Shown here: piece after piece, positions 34,039-44,779 of the stretch
Position numbering within the stretch: the stretch's first letter is position 1
How the letters are laid out: each line of letters opens with the position of its first letter
From: Dendrobium chrysotoxum
Taxonomy: Eukaryota; Streptophyta; Magnoliopsida; Asparagales; Orchidaceae
Direction: 5' to 3'
DNA: 64,000 nucleotides
Assembly: GCA_019925795.1 (NCBI GenBank)
Contig: CM034303.1
Coordinates: 1,054,001 to 1,118,000 of the forward strand
Program-made: the position numbers and the translations under genes
The notes under the pieces: generated by a model
The model's database searches: none
The model's input: only the letters and a program-made list of their open reading frames with translations
What the model was told of the DNA's origin: nothing

Positions 34039-34499
34039 GAAGCATAATGAGAAGACTTGGAGTCCTTGCAAGAGTAAGAGATATACTGAAAACGAAATTT
34101 AAGTTAGATTCTGATGCCCCTACGTACTGTCAGCTGGGCTGTGATACTCATGTGAGGATTCTTCTTCTCAGTTTTTTATTATTTATTTGATTTTTATTTT
34201 AGGTATTTAATATCTAAATAAAGAAGAATTAAGTGTTCCCTTTATTCTTCCATGTTATTTGCCTGAAGTCATGTGTTCACATGTTAATTTATGATGGTTG
34301 TTTTATTTACAGATTGTGAGACAGTGAGAGGAAGTCAATAGATATCAGAAATTTGTGGGGTGCGATATCAACAGAAAGGTATGTCATGTCTTTACTAACA
34401 TATTAAAAAAGATATAAAAACAATTAAGTTTTTATTAAATTGTATCTATGCAGTACAGATAATAATAGCAATGTCGATAATATTTAAAAAATAAGGATA

Positions 34500-34722
34500 A
34501 CCCATCGTTATTTAGTTTGGTTGGTGGACGAGTACGATTGGGAATCTCCAACTTGTGTTTGATTCCCCTCGAGCGGTAGCGCCTCTTAAGTGAGGCCAAA
34601 TTAAGTGCGGACCAGGAGGTTTTTGGGGTAGGTGCCTCTTTTAGGTCAGCTGAGGATTAGTCATGCCATCAAGCGCCCTCTCGAGGGTGACAGCGGGTGG
34701 ATAGCCTGTTAAAAAAAAAAAA
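34500..34722 (+). mobile_element. tRNA-type SINE, family 1, diverged copy
   Basis: Shares its layout with the SINE at 35123: TTTGGTTGGTGGACGAG in the A-box position, GTGTTTGATTCCCC in the B-box position, GCGCCTCTTAAGTGAGGCC, a 3' segment TCAAGCGCCCTC and a 13-base poly(A) tail. Target duplication not found. Confidence 0.7.
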
Positions 34723-35122
34723 ATACTTTTAATAATAAAAGTGTATATAGTGCAAATTTTACTTTGCCGTTTATGCAAGTTTCATAACGAAAGGGGTAGG
34801 AAAAAAGAGCTTTTTGCCTTTTTCTGATCTTTTTGCTTACTGAAGGGAGTTCTCCCCAAGAAAAAAATACAAAAACAAAAATATTGATAGCTACTACTCA
34901 AGGTAGGCTTTTGCCAACTAATGCTAAAATGATACCCTCATGTTTCTAAGGGATGGGAATGGGGCCCACTCAACTATGATGAGTTGAATTTTGTGGAAAA
35001 TTGATTCTTATTTATAATAAATAATAGTGTAATTACTGATAATACGTGTAAATTAATAAAATTAGGGTTGTGAAAGATCAATTTTTGAGTTCTTCAATGC
35101 CAAATCGAAGTTGAATCAAATT

Positions 35123-35359
35123 ACCCACTGAGGCTTAGGGTGGTTGGTGGGAGAGCATGATTGGGAACTCACCATACCGGGTTCGAATCCACCCTACTTC
35201 GGCCGCGCCTCTTAAGTGGGGGCCAATAAGGTGTTGGCCTGGGGGTTTCTGGTGTGGGTGCCACTGTTAGGTCGACCGAGGAGATTAGTGGACATCGTCA
35301 AGCACCTCACAAGCTGAGGTGGCAGCGGGCCGATACTCCCCGTTCCAAAAAAAAAAAAA
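35123..35359 (+). mobile_element. tRNA-type SINE, family 1, with target duplication
   Basis: A box region GGTTGGTGGGAGAGCATG, B box GGGTTCGAATCC, body with CGCCTCTTAAGTGGG, poly(A) tail of 13 bases. Flanked by a perfect direct repeat AAGTTGAATCAAATT (35108-35122 and 35358-35372; the first two A bases may belong to the tail). These are the defining marks of an RNA polymerase III SINE inserted by LINE machinery. Confidence 0.85.
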
Positions 35360-36182
35360 GTTGAATCAAATTTATGAGTGGATTGAAATCATTTACTTTT
35401 CTCATCTTTTATTTTTTTCAATATTAAATATATCTTTATTCATGCATATATATATTAAATTGATAAAAAAAAGAGCTACATGTAATTAGATCTAGACCCG
35501 GTTCAAAATTGGCTCAAAATTGGACCAAATCAAAATTTTGTGTTGTGGCTAGATTAATTTAGCTCAATCTTAAGCCAAAATCAATTCAATTTTCAAATAA
35601 ATTTCGATCTTCAAGTTAAAATATAATTCATAGTTTTAAACTCCAAACTAAGCTAATATGATTCCCTAAGCAAAATTTGATATTTTAATTAATTTCATAA
35701 CTCCCGATTGCCACCTTTATTGATTCAAAAAAATTGGTGAAAAGATTGGAATTCAGGTTCTATTCATATAAAAGAGACCTAAATCTAGCTATTTCTGTCA
35801 TCATAGGCTGTACCAGGCAGAAAGTCGTCGATCACATGCACCTTAGCCATTTTTTTCCCATTTAAAATTAATCGTGGTAGAAATTAATTTCCTATAAAAT
35901 ACATATTTGTGAATTAATGTTAGACGCAGATTATTTAAAGATACTTAAAAATTAAAGTTTTTCAAATTTTTTTTTAAAGAAAGAGATTCAAACAACGCCG
36001 TTCGTCATATTTTAATTTGATTTTAGTCATTCCTTTTTTTTCTCTCTTAATTTGTTTGTATTGCTATTACTAAAATTAAATTTTCTTTTTATATGAGAAC
36101 TATGTTTAATATGTTGCTCTAAATGCAATTCTTCTCTTTAGAAGTTAACTAAGTACTAATTGTAAGATGTTTTTTATACTAC

Positions 36183-36315
36183 TACAACAACAATAACAAG
36201 CCTTTATCTCATTATATGGGGTTGGTTACATAAATCATTATTCTCCATTGTGTCTCTTTTTAAAAATCAAATTTTTATTTAAATCTAATAAATAAAGATC
36301 ATTTCTAATATATTT
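36183..36315 (-). mobile_element. RTE LINE 3'-end fragment
   Basis: Starts with CAACAACAATAAC and AAGCCTTTATCTCATTATAT, matching the 3' ends of the LINEs at 21720 and 45704, and continues about 130 bp before homology ends. A strongly 5'-truncated copy. Confidence 0.7.
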
Positions 36316-37496
36316 TTTACTATTAAAAAATATTTACATTTTAAAACAATATTAATGATAGAAGCATCATGTTCAAGTGAATATTAGTAATAGAAAATTA
36401 ATGTTGTTTTTTTCTTAAATATTGAGAGTAAGCTATAAATAGTATCTCTAAGCATTTGTTTCTCATTTATTTAGCAGTGTATCATCCCAAATGTTATATG
36501 TCATATGGAGAGTGATAGTGATCTTGCTCATTCATTACAATCTCTCCTTGGTGATTTGAAGTAGTAAATGGCTAGATTTAGATAAGTTACATTGTTTGGT
36601 GACCTTTATTTTAGTCATTCATTATCAACCTAGGAATTTTTATACTAAAATTCTGTTTTAAGAAGCAATAAAAAAGTTGTCCCAAATGAAGCCTTAGTCT
36701 TTAAACTCTTAAGGTTGATGAGGTCTAAGAGGTGTGGTTGTGTTCTGCGAAAGTCATGCCACCTCAAATGATCAAGATGAACATAAATAATGATGAGTAA
36801 ATTATTATACAAGATGACGATCAACAACTCATATTATTTGAGAATGTACTCTAATATCTTATATTGTTTGTGAAAATAACACCCCTTTTTAGTATCCATG
36901 ATGGAGTTATAGAGCTAGCCAAGATCTTACATGAGCTAGAAGTATATCAAGGATATTTGGCAGAGGAAGCTATGAAAAAAAGGCTCACTTTTTGAAGGAA
37001 GTTCTAGAGATCACTATTTTATATTAAGATTTGCTTCTTGAAAATTATGAATTGCAAGTTTATAATATGTGAGCTAATGCGAATGGAATGAAGCTTAGCT
37101 ACATTTTCATTGATCAGGGTGCATCGAATAAATATTTCAAGTGGATTTTCTTCAGCTCATCAAACCTAAGTTTTGATAAGATTATGCTTAAGGGATTATG
37201 ATGATGAAGGTCCAAAGTCATTAGCTTCTATTATGCTATCAATATAGTTTGGAACACTATTGAGATTGCTATCTCACACAAGGCTCCTCTTGAATGACCT
37301 TGAATTTATTTGTATGAGATGGTATCTCATACTCTTTATTAGTACATGAAATGCATGCATGATAGTGCCAAGTATTTTATACCTATAAAAATATGATTAT
37401 TTGCCATTCATAAAGTGAGCATGAACACATTTATAAAGATGAGCAATAAATATCCAAATAATAAATGCAATTAGCCATTCAAAATTTGAGAGACTA

Positions 37497-37690
37497 AGGG
37501 TTTGTTTGGGACAGTTTTCTTAATGTTTTTTAAAACAATGTTTTAGTTAAATTTTTTTTTTAATTAAAATTTTTTGTACTAAAAAATTATTTTAAAAAAT
37601 AATGAGAAAGCTGTCTCAAACGAAGTTTCGTTTGGGATTGAGCTTTCTTATTGCTTCTTAAAATAGCTTTCTACTAAAAAAAATAAGAAT
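37497..37690. mobile_element. Tourist-like MITE plus adjoining half copy
   Basis: Complete palindrome from GGGTTTGTTTGGGACAG to AAGCTGTCTCAAACGAAG, followed directly by the left arm of another copy (TTTCGTTTGGGATTGAGC). Confidence 0.6.
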
Positions 37691-38311
37691 TTGTTCAATG
37701 AAAAAGTGAAAAATCTTAAACACATAATTCAACCTCTCATGAATGTCTAATAGTCGTCCTAAATCAGCCATATCCTTTAGCAACAAACCTCTCCCTTATA
37801 GAGCAACCGGCCTTCAAATAAAAGCTGAGAGCCATTAATACTTGCAAAGATAGAACTCAAGACCTATCAAAACAGCAGCAAAAGTACTTGCTCCAATATT
37901 TGCATACAAATGACAACCACCACACTATCTATAGCTTTCTTTCATTATTTTGGAAGTAAAAAAAATGCAATATATGAAATTCCATCAATCTGAATGGCAT
38001 GAATCATCACCAATATGATTCATCTTATTATACTTCTTTTATGCACATGACAATGGCTATCTTGATTGAAGCCCTCTCTGTCACCGTGTCAGGTCCCTAC
38101 TCCCTATATTTGATTATTCACCTTTTTATTACTCAAGAATAATGCATAATAGCACATATCATAAAATGAATAACTACTTATTTAAATGAAATATATCATC
38201 AAAATTCAATAGTTTTCCAACCAAGTAAACCCTATAGTTCCGACTGTTCAATATTTTCGTTTGTACTTTGTTTCATTTTATGCGATAAGGGCATATTAGA
38301 CCTTATTTTAT

Positions 38312-38632
38312 TAGGTATCTCCAACCGAAAAACTCATTTTTTATTTCAAAATACAATAAAATTTTAAAATGCAGTCATTCTTCTCCAATCGAACGTCATT
38401 TCTTCTTGTTTCGCGCACTTCCTGCTAAGGTAACCATCTTTGGCGTGCTTTTCTCCTCTTTCGCTCGCTTCTTTGGCAAATCCCGTAGTGAATTTTTTTG
38501 GCGTAGGTGAATAGTCTGACCCCAATATTGACTTCGCACTGTTCATCTACCGGAATTTTGCGTGCGATTTGGAGTTCGAATGGAGCGAATGACGGACAAC
38601 ATACGATAGTATAGAGTTCGGCTGGAGATGAT
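38312..38632. mobile_element. possible MITE, ends ATCTCCAACCGAA
   Basis: Left end GGTATCTCCAACCGAA is inverted at the right end as GTTCGGCTGGAGATGATC. The inside is more GC-rich than its surroundings and lacks a credible ORF. Superfamily not determined; no clear target duplication. Confidence 0.45.
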
Positions 38633-39931
38633 CTTAATCACGTGTATTTTAGCTTTCACGTATAAGCTACATATCTGGTTGTAATATTTTAATTTTCATT
38701 TTATTTGATTATAATGAATGTGAAGGTCTTTGATGGTTACCGTCCTTGTTTTTTCTTGGCATAGACTCTTTCCCCTCTCTTCATAATTAGGTTCTCTCTC
38801 TTCTTCCCAACTTTATGAGAAGATCAAGCGTGGGTTGTTAAAATAATAATGATAATAATAATAAAGATAATAATAATAAAGAAGATTTATGCGCATACTA
38901 TTTAAAATGTCAAAATTTATATATTTAATATCTAAATTTTATTATTTATATATATAACATTCAAAATATTAAAATAAAATAATAATATTTTTCATTGAAA
39001 AACTATTATTGCGTGCTAGAAAATTTTGAGTTAGTAGAGTGTATGTTTTATATCTCGGTGTTGTATAAAGATTCAGAATGTACAGATGAAAGTAGGAAGA
39101 CTAGAAAAATTTTTATGTGAAAAATCTGAAAAGGAAAAAAATCACAGAGTCTGACCCAGTTGTAAAATTTACTAAATAATAATAAATGATGCAACAATAC
39201 TAATTTCTTCACTGTTGAAGAAGAGGGAGAGTACATAATCAAATATAATAGTTAATATTAAATAATATGGCTTGATTTTCCTAATAGGGATTATAAAAAG
39301 CAGATGTTTAGATGAAATTTTATGTCCAACAACAGAGTTAAATCTTGTCAATAATTTGAAGATGATAGAGATTTTTTATGCTAATTCTCAGTGGCGATGG
39401 TGGTTGTCAGTGATGATAGCTGAAAAATGTATGAGTTCTTTCTAGTTCTCTTTATCCTTTCTCCTTCCTCCTTATTGCGAAGAATGCAGGCTTATTTATA
39501 GGTTTTAGGTAGTGGCATGCTCCTTAATATAGAGAAAATCTAGAGCAAAGTCGGAGTGCTTTATTAACGATCTGTATTGATTCATTCGATTATAGAGCTT
39601 TTGTCAAGCATTTAAATGCCTTAATGATGCCATAATTAAGTGATTTTGAGCTCTTTGGATTAAGCCGCTCGATTCGACTATAAGAATGTTATATTTGGAG
39701 ATTATTTGGTTATCCAATTAATGCTTTGAAACTTTTGAATATGTTTCATTCACTTGGTTTGAGCCCACTTGGACTTGGATTGGGCCAACTTTGATTGGAT
39801 TTTTCTTGTCAAGAAATTCAATTTGACTATAAGATTGTTGAGATCGAAGTTTGGGGTCTTAAATTTAATTTTGACCAAAAATCACATTGAAACAATACAG
39901 ATTATGTTGAGAAAGAGATGGCTGTGTGTGG
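38633..39931. other. no gene recognised
   Basis: AT-rich with TAA/ATA microsatellite runs at 38842-38885. No exon-like frame on either strand. Confidence 0.35.
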
Positions 39932-40184
39932 CCTTAACCCATATATGTAGGTGGGAACAAGGGAAGGGGTTAGATTTATTCTGATGGTAGCAAGAGTAAC
40001 AATATAATTTATAATGCTACATCTATTGGTATAATAAGCAGAATAGCACGTAAAGAAAAGGGGGGATATGAAATAATCAGAGTTGATGTTTCAAAAGGAT
40101 GTCAAGTGGTTGATATTATACTCCAGGACCAGAACTTTTTGTTTCAGAAGGTGAATCCATCAAGCTTAATCAACCATTAACAAA
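39932..40184 (+). pseudogene. petA: plastid petA fragment (nuclear insert)
   Basis: The plus strand encodes a part of cytochrome f: PIYVGGNKGRG, a stop, IYSDGSKSNN, then ARKEKGGYEI, then after a frameshift GPELFVSEGE-type sequence ending near QPLT. Stops and a frame change show it is dead. Cytochrome f belongs to the thylakoid b6f complex and is plastid-encoded, so its presence next to retroelements marks a plastid-to-nucleus transfer. It joins an rbcL piece in the opposite direction at about 40174-40184. Confidence 0.82.
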
Positions 40185-40310
40185 ACCCAAAGTCATCTCA
40201 CGTTCCCCTTCAAGTTTACCCACTATTGTACTAGCGTGAATATGATCTCCGCCAGACATATGTAATGCTTTAGCTAGTATAGGAAAATGCATACCATGAT
40301 TTTTCATATC
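40174..40310 (-). pseudogene. rbcL: plastid rbcL fragment (nuclear insert)
   Basis: The minus strand reads KNHGMHFPILAKALHMSGGD and HIHASTIVGKLEGEREMTLGFV, the Rubisco large-subunit segment that includes the loop before the active-site domain. Several residues differ from the conserved plastid sequence, as expected of a relaxed nuclear copy. Fused in frame to an rpl2 piece at about 40311. Confidence 0.85.
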
Positions 40311-40425
40311 CCCCTCTTTTGCAATTAGTTTTGCTACAACGCTTGCTACTCTATCTAATTGTCCACCCTTTCCAAGTGTGATTTTTATGTTATGTATGGT
40401 CGTACCTAAGGGCATATCGGTTGAA
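40311..40425 (-). pseudogene. rpl2: plastid rpl2 fragment (nuclear insert)
   Basis: The minus strand reads DMPLGTTIHNIKITLGKGGQ and ASVVAKLIAKEG, a segment of ribosomal protein L2 that follows its plastid intron. The frame runs on into the rbcL fragment, giving a chimeric 93-codon frame (40170-40451) that has no meaning as a protein. The 70 bp beyond 40425 is not assigned. Confidence 0.82.
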
Positions 40426-40494
40426 GTAGATTCTTCTTTTTTCTCAATCAAAACTCCTTCCCAAATCGTACAAGATTTGAGAATCCCTTAGGCT

Positions 40495-40745
40495 TGTCTC
40501 TAGGTGCCTAGGTATCCACCGTAAGCCTTTCCTCATTTGAACCTCGTTATTCATGTGAAGGCTATGCCATCCTAAGGTGCTGTTAAATGGAAAGATCTTA
40601 TCAACGTCTATGAATGATAAATCATAAGTCGAACCGCCGAATTGAAAAAATTGGGTGCTATCATAGTATTAGCTAAGTTCACGGGCTGGAGCTAAGCGAT
40701 CTCGAACCGCTGACATCCGTCACAGGGTAAACCACCGACTGACTT
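40495..40745 (-). pseudogene. plastid trnA-rrn23 segment (nuclear insert)
   Basis: On the minus strand, in plastid order: the end of the trnA-UGC intron and its 3' exon (about 40742-40686, GGATGTCAGCGGTTCGAGA), the trnA-rrn23 spacer (AGCACCTTAGGATGGCATAG), and the first 50 bases of 23S rRNA (GGAAAGGCTTACGGTGGATA, then CCTAGGCACC). The tRNA lacks its 5' exon and the rRNA is cut, so neither is functional. Confidence 0.85.
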
Positions 40746-41920
40746 TGGGTTTTCTTGATTTGTGTACCATAGTCAATAGCTAGGTATGGATAGGGGAGCA
40801 ATGATGGGTCCAGGCGAGAGGTGACATACATGACCTCATTGGGATAAGTCATCAACAAGTCCATTGATGGAATTGATTAATTGTCACGACATTTCATTTT
40901 CTTGCTTGGAGAAGGCATATGGCAAGTGTCTAGCAAGTTTCAACGAGAGCTGTTAACGGAGTGCTAGATGATTTAAATAATAAAATTTGTACGTTTATTA
41001 TCGTAATATTTTAAATGTTATATATATAAATTCTTCTTCTTCTAATAATAATAATAATAATAATAATAATATCAATGTCTACAAACAAAACTAGCTAGAA
41101 TTTGAATAAATCAAACACAAGTATGTTGCATTTGCACAATTTTGAATGAATGTTACAATATTGTTTCGGACTGAATTTTCATCTTTCATGATAGTTTTCG
41201 ACCACTCAGAATATTTCAAAATTTGATAAGCTTTTGCTAACATTATATCCAAATTTCAGTTAAATTGTCATTAAATATCGATATGATTTGCTACAATAAT
41301 TGATCTCCTTTTGTCCTCTATCACAAGGTCTATTTGGCAATGCCATATTGTATTATATTATGATGTGATATACTTTAGCAAAACATACTGACCATTTCAT
41401 AAAATTATAATCACTAACTTTTATTAAATATCCCTCATATGAAATTTATGCTCACCATTATAAAATTAATATAAAATAATTCATTAACTAATATATATTT
41501 AATTTTACTAATTAACTTTATTCTTTAATAAAAATTACTTTCAATAATTTGGTATCATAATTTAAATTTTCCAAATTAATCCCATAATAAAATAAATAAT
41601 CAAGCCACTTCAACATCCTAAACATAAAGTAATATCTTAAATATTCTGACTAATCAGAAGAATACCTTATCAAAGCAATTTAATTACTCAGCATCTTAAT
41701 TAATTAAAGCACTATAACATCCTAATTACAACTCATTAACAGATAAAGTTGATATTATATTTTACAAATCACAATTACTTAAGAACTAATCACCCTAATT
41801 ATGTAACCATAAACAAAATAAAACAACTGAATTCATTATCCAAAAAAGAAGAAAAAAAAAAACTTAAAATTGCCAAACCACAAAAGCCTCAGAAAAGAAA
41901 AATAAAATATTTTCTCTAAT
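40746..41920. other. no gene recognised
   Basis: A short minus-strand frame at 40864-40746 (YPNEVMYVTSRLDPSLLPYP) may be another captured fragment, but I could not identify it. After that the sequence is AT-rich and holds a (TAA)n microsatellite at 41043-41070 and the 3' flank of the RLP51-like gene. Confidence 0.35.
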
Positions 41921-43198
41921 TCATCCATATAACTTAGAGAGGCAAACAAGAAAAATTACCAGGAAAACCAAGCAGGAAAGACCAATAGCTACTCCCAATA
42001 CAAGCTTATTTACCCCATGGTGACCTCCGCCACCCTTCTCCCCGCCACCGCCGTCGCCTTCTCCACCATAGTCATAATCGGAGAAAGAGTCATCCTTGTC
42101 TGCTTTCCCCGGCGGCGGTGGCACCGGCAAGCCGTACTTATCACAGGGAGCGATGCCGAGCATCAGTTTAGACGAGAGAACAGAACGATTGTAGCAGAGA
42201 TTGCTATTTCCGCTTACCTTGAAAACCTCGAGTCTCTTGATGAAGGAGGAGTTGAATGGAATAACCCCCTGGAAATTATTGCTCTCCAGATTCAAATGCG
42301 TTAACGATTTCATCTCCGATAAGAACCGGGGTATGCTGCTATTGAACTGATTGAAGCTCAGATCGAGTTGAGTGAGCTCAGGCATGGCCGCCATTGTTTC
42401 TGGAATGGGTCCGGAGAGCGAGTTCCGTGCGAACGATGCCGTTGTGAGAAAGATTAGGTCGCCGATAGCATCTGGGAGGAGTCCCGTAAGAGAGTTCGAG
42501 CTGAGATTGAGAAACTCTAGGGATTCGAGGAGGCTAATGGATCCTGGAACGGGGCCTTTAAGCATGTTTAAGGAAAGGTCGAGATGGAAGAGGGAAAAGG
42601 AATGCCAATGGCGGGGGAGTTGGCCGGAGAGGGTGGTGTTGGAAATGGTGGCGGAGAGAAGGTTATGCATCTGGGAAAAGATAATGAAGGGAGAAGAAAC
42701 GGAGATAGGAACGTCTTTGATGGAGAGATCGGTGAGGTTATGGAGATGAGAAAGGAGAATGCCGGATAGAGGGCGGAGGGAGGAGATACAGGAGAATGAG
42801 CGTAGAGAGGAGTCGAGAGGTGAGGGAAAGCGCTTGATTGGAGGTATAGGGCAGCGGAAGAAAGATAGAGATCGGAGAGTGTGGAGGGAACGGAGAGCTG
42901 TGGGAGAGAGGTCGAGGTCAGGGGAGCAGTTGGAGAGGCGGAGGGAGATGAGGTGGCGGAACGGGGTGCCGGAGTCGCAGGCGGTGGCGTTGTTGTGGGG
43001 AGAAGGGTTGCTGCAGGGGTCGCGGCCGACGGGGAGACCCATGGATTGGAGTGCGGTTAGCTGCTTTGGGTCGAGTGTTGACGACGGCCGGAAAGTGGGG
43101 TTCGCCGGTGAAGGAGTGGCGGCAGCGAAAAGGAGAATGATGAAAGGAAGGATGGTGTGGGTGGGGGACAGAAGCGAGCTTTTGTTGCTCCGACACAT
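41921..43198 (-). CDS. RLP51: LRR receptor-like protein, RLP51 type
   Basis: Intronless, 425 residues. Signal peptide about 1-32, then a Cys-paired N-cap (DPCSNPS to TACDSG), an irregular first half, and typical plant LRRs from about residue 185 to 335 (SLEFLNLSSNSLTGLLPDAI, MPELTQLDLSFNQF, MKSLTHLNLESNNFQGVIP). The C-cap contains NSNLCYN and APCDKYGLP. A Pro/Gly/Asp-rich juxtamembrane stretch precedes a single membrane helix (about 397-421) and a tail of only a few residues. There is no kinase, so it must signal through a partner. The block NSNLCYNRSVLSSKL and the C-terminus VLGVAIGLSCLVFLVIFLV resemble Arabidopsis RLP51, which acts in SNC2-linked immunity; a defence role is inferred from that. 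Plus-strand frames over it are shadows. Confidence 0.85.
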   Translation of the reverse strand: MCRSNKSSLLSPTHTILPFIILLFAAATPSPANPTFRPSSTLDPKQLTALQSMGLPVGRDPCSNPSPHNNATACDSGTPFRHLISLRLSNCSPDLDLSPTALRSLHTLRSLSFFRCPIPPIKRFPSPLDSSLRSFSCISSLRPLSGILLSHLHNLTDLSIKDVPISVSSPFIIFSQMHNLLSATISNTTLSGQLPRHWHSFSLFHLDLSLNMLKGPVPGSISLLESLEFLNLSSNSLTGLLPDAIGDLIFLTTASFARNSLSGPIPETMAAMPELTQLDLSFNQFNSSIPRFLSEMKSLTHLNLESNNFQGVIPFNSSFIKRLEVFKVSGNSNLCYNRSVLSSKLMLGIAPCDKYGLPVPPPPGKADKDDSFSDYDYGGEGDGGGGEKGGGGHHGVNKLVLGVAIGLSCLVFLVIFLVCLSKLYG

Positions 43199-43905
43199 CT
43201 CTCTTCTCGCACAGTTACAGAGTAGGGAGAAGGCAGCAGAGCACGGGATGACGAAAACCGATGCGAGGGTTCACAGTGCAATAGACAATAGTGAGTGCTT
43301 AGGGAAAATATATAATTAATTTGAAAAGGAATGTAATCGGCAAAATAATCAATATAATATCATGAAATATACAGGAAAAAATCAAAATAATCCCTTAATT
43401 TTATATAAAGCAGAAAAATAATTTCTAACTATATTTAATAATTATTTTAATCTCTTTAATTTATAAAATTTAAAGAAATAATTTTTGAACACTTTGAACC
43501 CAAAAGATAAGATGAAAACAGATTCACAGACCCAAAAGTCTCATTGAAAAAAAAAATCCAAAATCTAGGAGATGAAGTACATGGTATATTAAAAAAGAAA
43601 ACAAACCAGCAAAACATCCATTAGCAAAGCTGGCACCATTAAGTAGAAAGATCCTCACATGTCTTTTGTATCATTAAACTCACTAAGGGACTCCAAATAA
43701 ATAAGTAAAATAAAGAATTCCAGTTTAGCTGGAACACACAACTTCATGGTAGAAGTAGCCTTTAACTCTTAATAAGAATTAATCGTTCTCTTTGGTTGAG
43801 CATATGATGAATCTCGTAAAATAAAACGCATTACTAAAAAAGAATGTAACATTTATATCTGTTATAGACTGGGAATCAAGCAGCACAAATTCGCATGCAC
43901 TGTAA
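43199..43905. other. upstream region of the RLP51-like gene
   Basis: AT-rich with no gene. Presumably holds the promoter of the minus-strand gene at 41921-43198; I could not single out elements. Confidence 0.35.
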
Positions 43906-44325
43906 GACTAGAGAGAGAGAGAGAGAGTTGAAGGTAAATTTGATTTTTGGAGCTCAAGTCCAAAGATTTTCGTTTGAGTGGATCTAAAACCGAATATATC
44001 GAGTGTAATTTTAATTGTAATAGATCTAATGGAGGGATTATGATTTTGTTTGATCAAGTCATTAATAAATGTACACGTTTTAGAGATCTCGGGTCTACTG
44101 TTCAGAGTGATGGTGAAAGAGATGAGGATATTATTAGTAGAATTCAAGTTGGATGGTTGAAGTGGAGGAATGCATCTGGTTTGTTGTGTGATAGAAAAGT
44201 ACCCCTCAAACTTAAGGGAAAGTTCTATATGATGATGGTGAGACTTGCAATGCGTTTTGGCGCAGAATGTTAGCTACTAAAAAAGAAGCAAAAAATTAAG
44301 TTAAGTATTACAGATATGAGGATGC
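43906..44325 (+). mobile_element. RTE LINE internal fragment
   Basis: Plus-strand frames give KTRERE-VEGK, the GFRLSRSKTEYMEC-like block, IQVGWLKWRNASGLLCDRKV and KGKFYMMMVRLAM, with two frame changes and a stop. A GA microsatellite has grown inside it (43911-43928). Both ends are truncated. Confidence 0.75.
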
Positions 44326-44636
44326 TTATATCACAACCTGATTCGATTTGACCTAAAATTGTACAGGTCATACCGTGTCCAATTGTGGCAAGACTGACCC
44401 CAAGATTTAGTTGGAGATGTGCTGAAATAAAACTTCTAATTTATATATTACACAGAGCTACTATTGAGTACAATATAAAACATAAGCCTATTGAATCTCA
44501 AAATGATTTTCTATATATCATAAAAAAATATATACAATTTAAAATTTATCTATAACAGTGCTTGACAATAGAGAAAATAATAAAATAAAAGCCAAACCTA
44601 TAAAAATCAAAACTAACAAAAGCATACCTACAATAC

Positions 44637-44779
44637 AGACTAGAGACTGCTATCCAAAACTACTCAGCTTGCTTTTTATCCTTCCCCTGATATGAAAAAA
44701 AAAAGAGAGCAGGAAATAGACTAGAGACTGCTATCCAAAACTACTCAGCTTGTTTCTTATCCTTCCCCTGATCTGAAAA
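44637..44779. repeat. 62-bp unit, two direct copies 81 bp apart
   Basis: Copies at 44637-44698 and 44718-44779 share AGACTAGAGACTGCTATCCA, AAACTACTCAGCTTG and TATCCTTCCCCTGAT with three differences. They lie in a 1.3-kb stretch (44330-45690) with no recognisable coding sequence. Confidence 0.8.

Larger units (their letters stand above)
26500..34462 (+). pseudogene. unrecognised spliced gene, broken by retroelements
   Basis: Pieces: a GC-rich leader with a (CCG) run and donor CTG|GTAATT at 26623; an exon from about 27073 with ATG at 27105 (MSLPTNWEFIEREAYGLEF) to donor GAT|GTTTGA at 27206; a possible exon at 27467-27562 (TILIVPLHLVDDYVESA); an exon reading GSIMRRLGVLARVRDILK and APTYCQLGCDTH, ending at donor CAT|GTGAGG (34151); an exon at 34313-34377 (EEVNRYQKFVGCDINRK) with a TGA near its start; and a final YR-stop exon at 34454-34462. 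The amino-acid character is that of a real conserved protein, but I cannot name it. A 5-kb gypsy element, 5S-like repeats and an in-frame stop interrupt the locus, so it is most likely a pseudogene, or two fragments. Exon joins in the middle are not established. Confidence 0.4.

Noticed and set aside
36960..37250. Possible gypsy protease (IFIDQGASNKYF)
   Set aside because: One weak motif without neighbouring RT or LTR; many stops. Not enough to call.
40170..40451. A 93-codon protein-coding gene
   Set aside because: The frame is an accidental fusion of rpl2 and rbcL fragments in a nuclear plastid insert.
40686..40720. A functional tRNA-Ala gene
   Set aside because: Only the 3' exon of the intron-containing plastid trnA is present.
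42017..43319. Several plus-strand frames up to 186 codons
   Set aside because: Antisense shadows of the LRR receptor-like gene; Gly/Arg/Glu-rich composition comes from the opposite strand.
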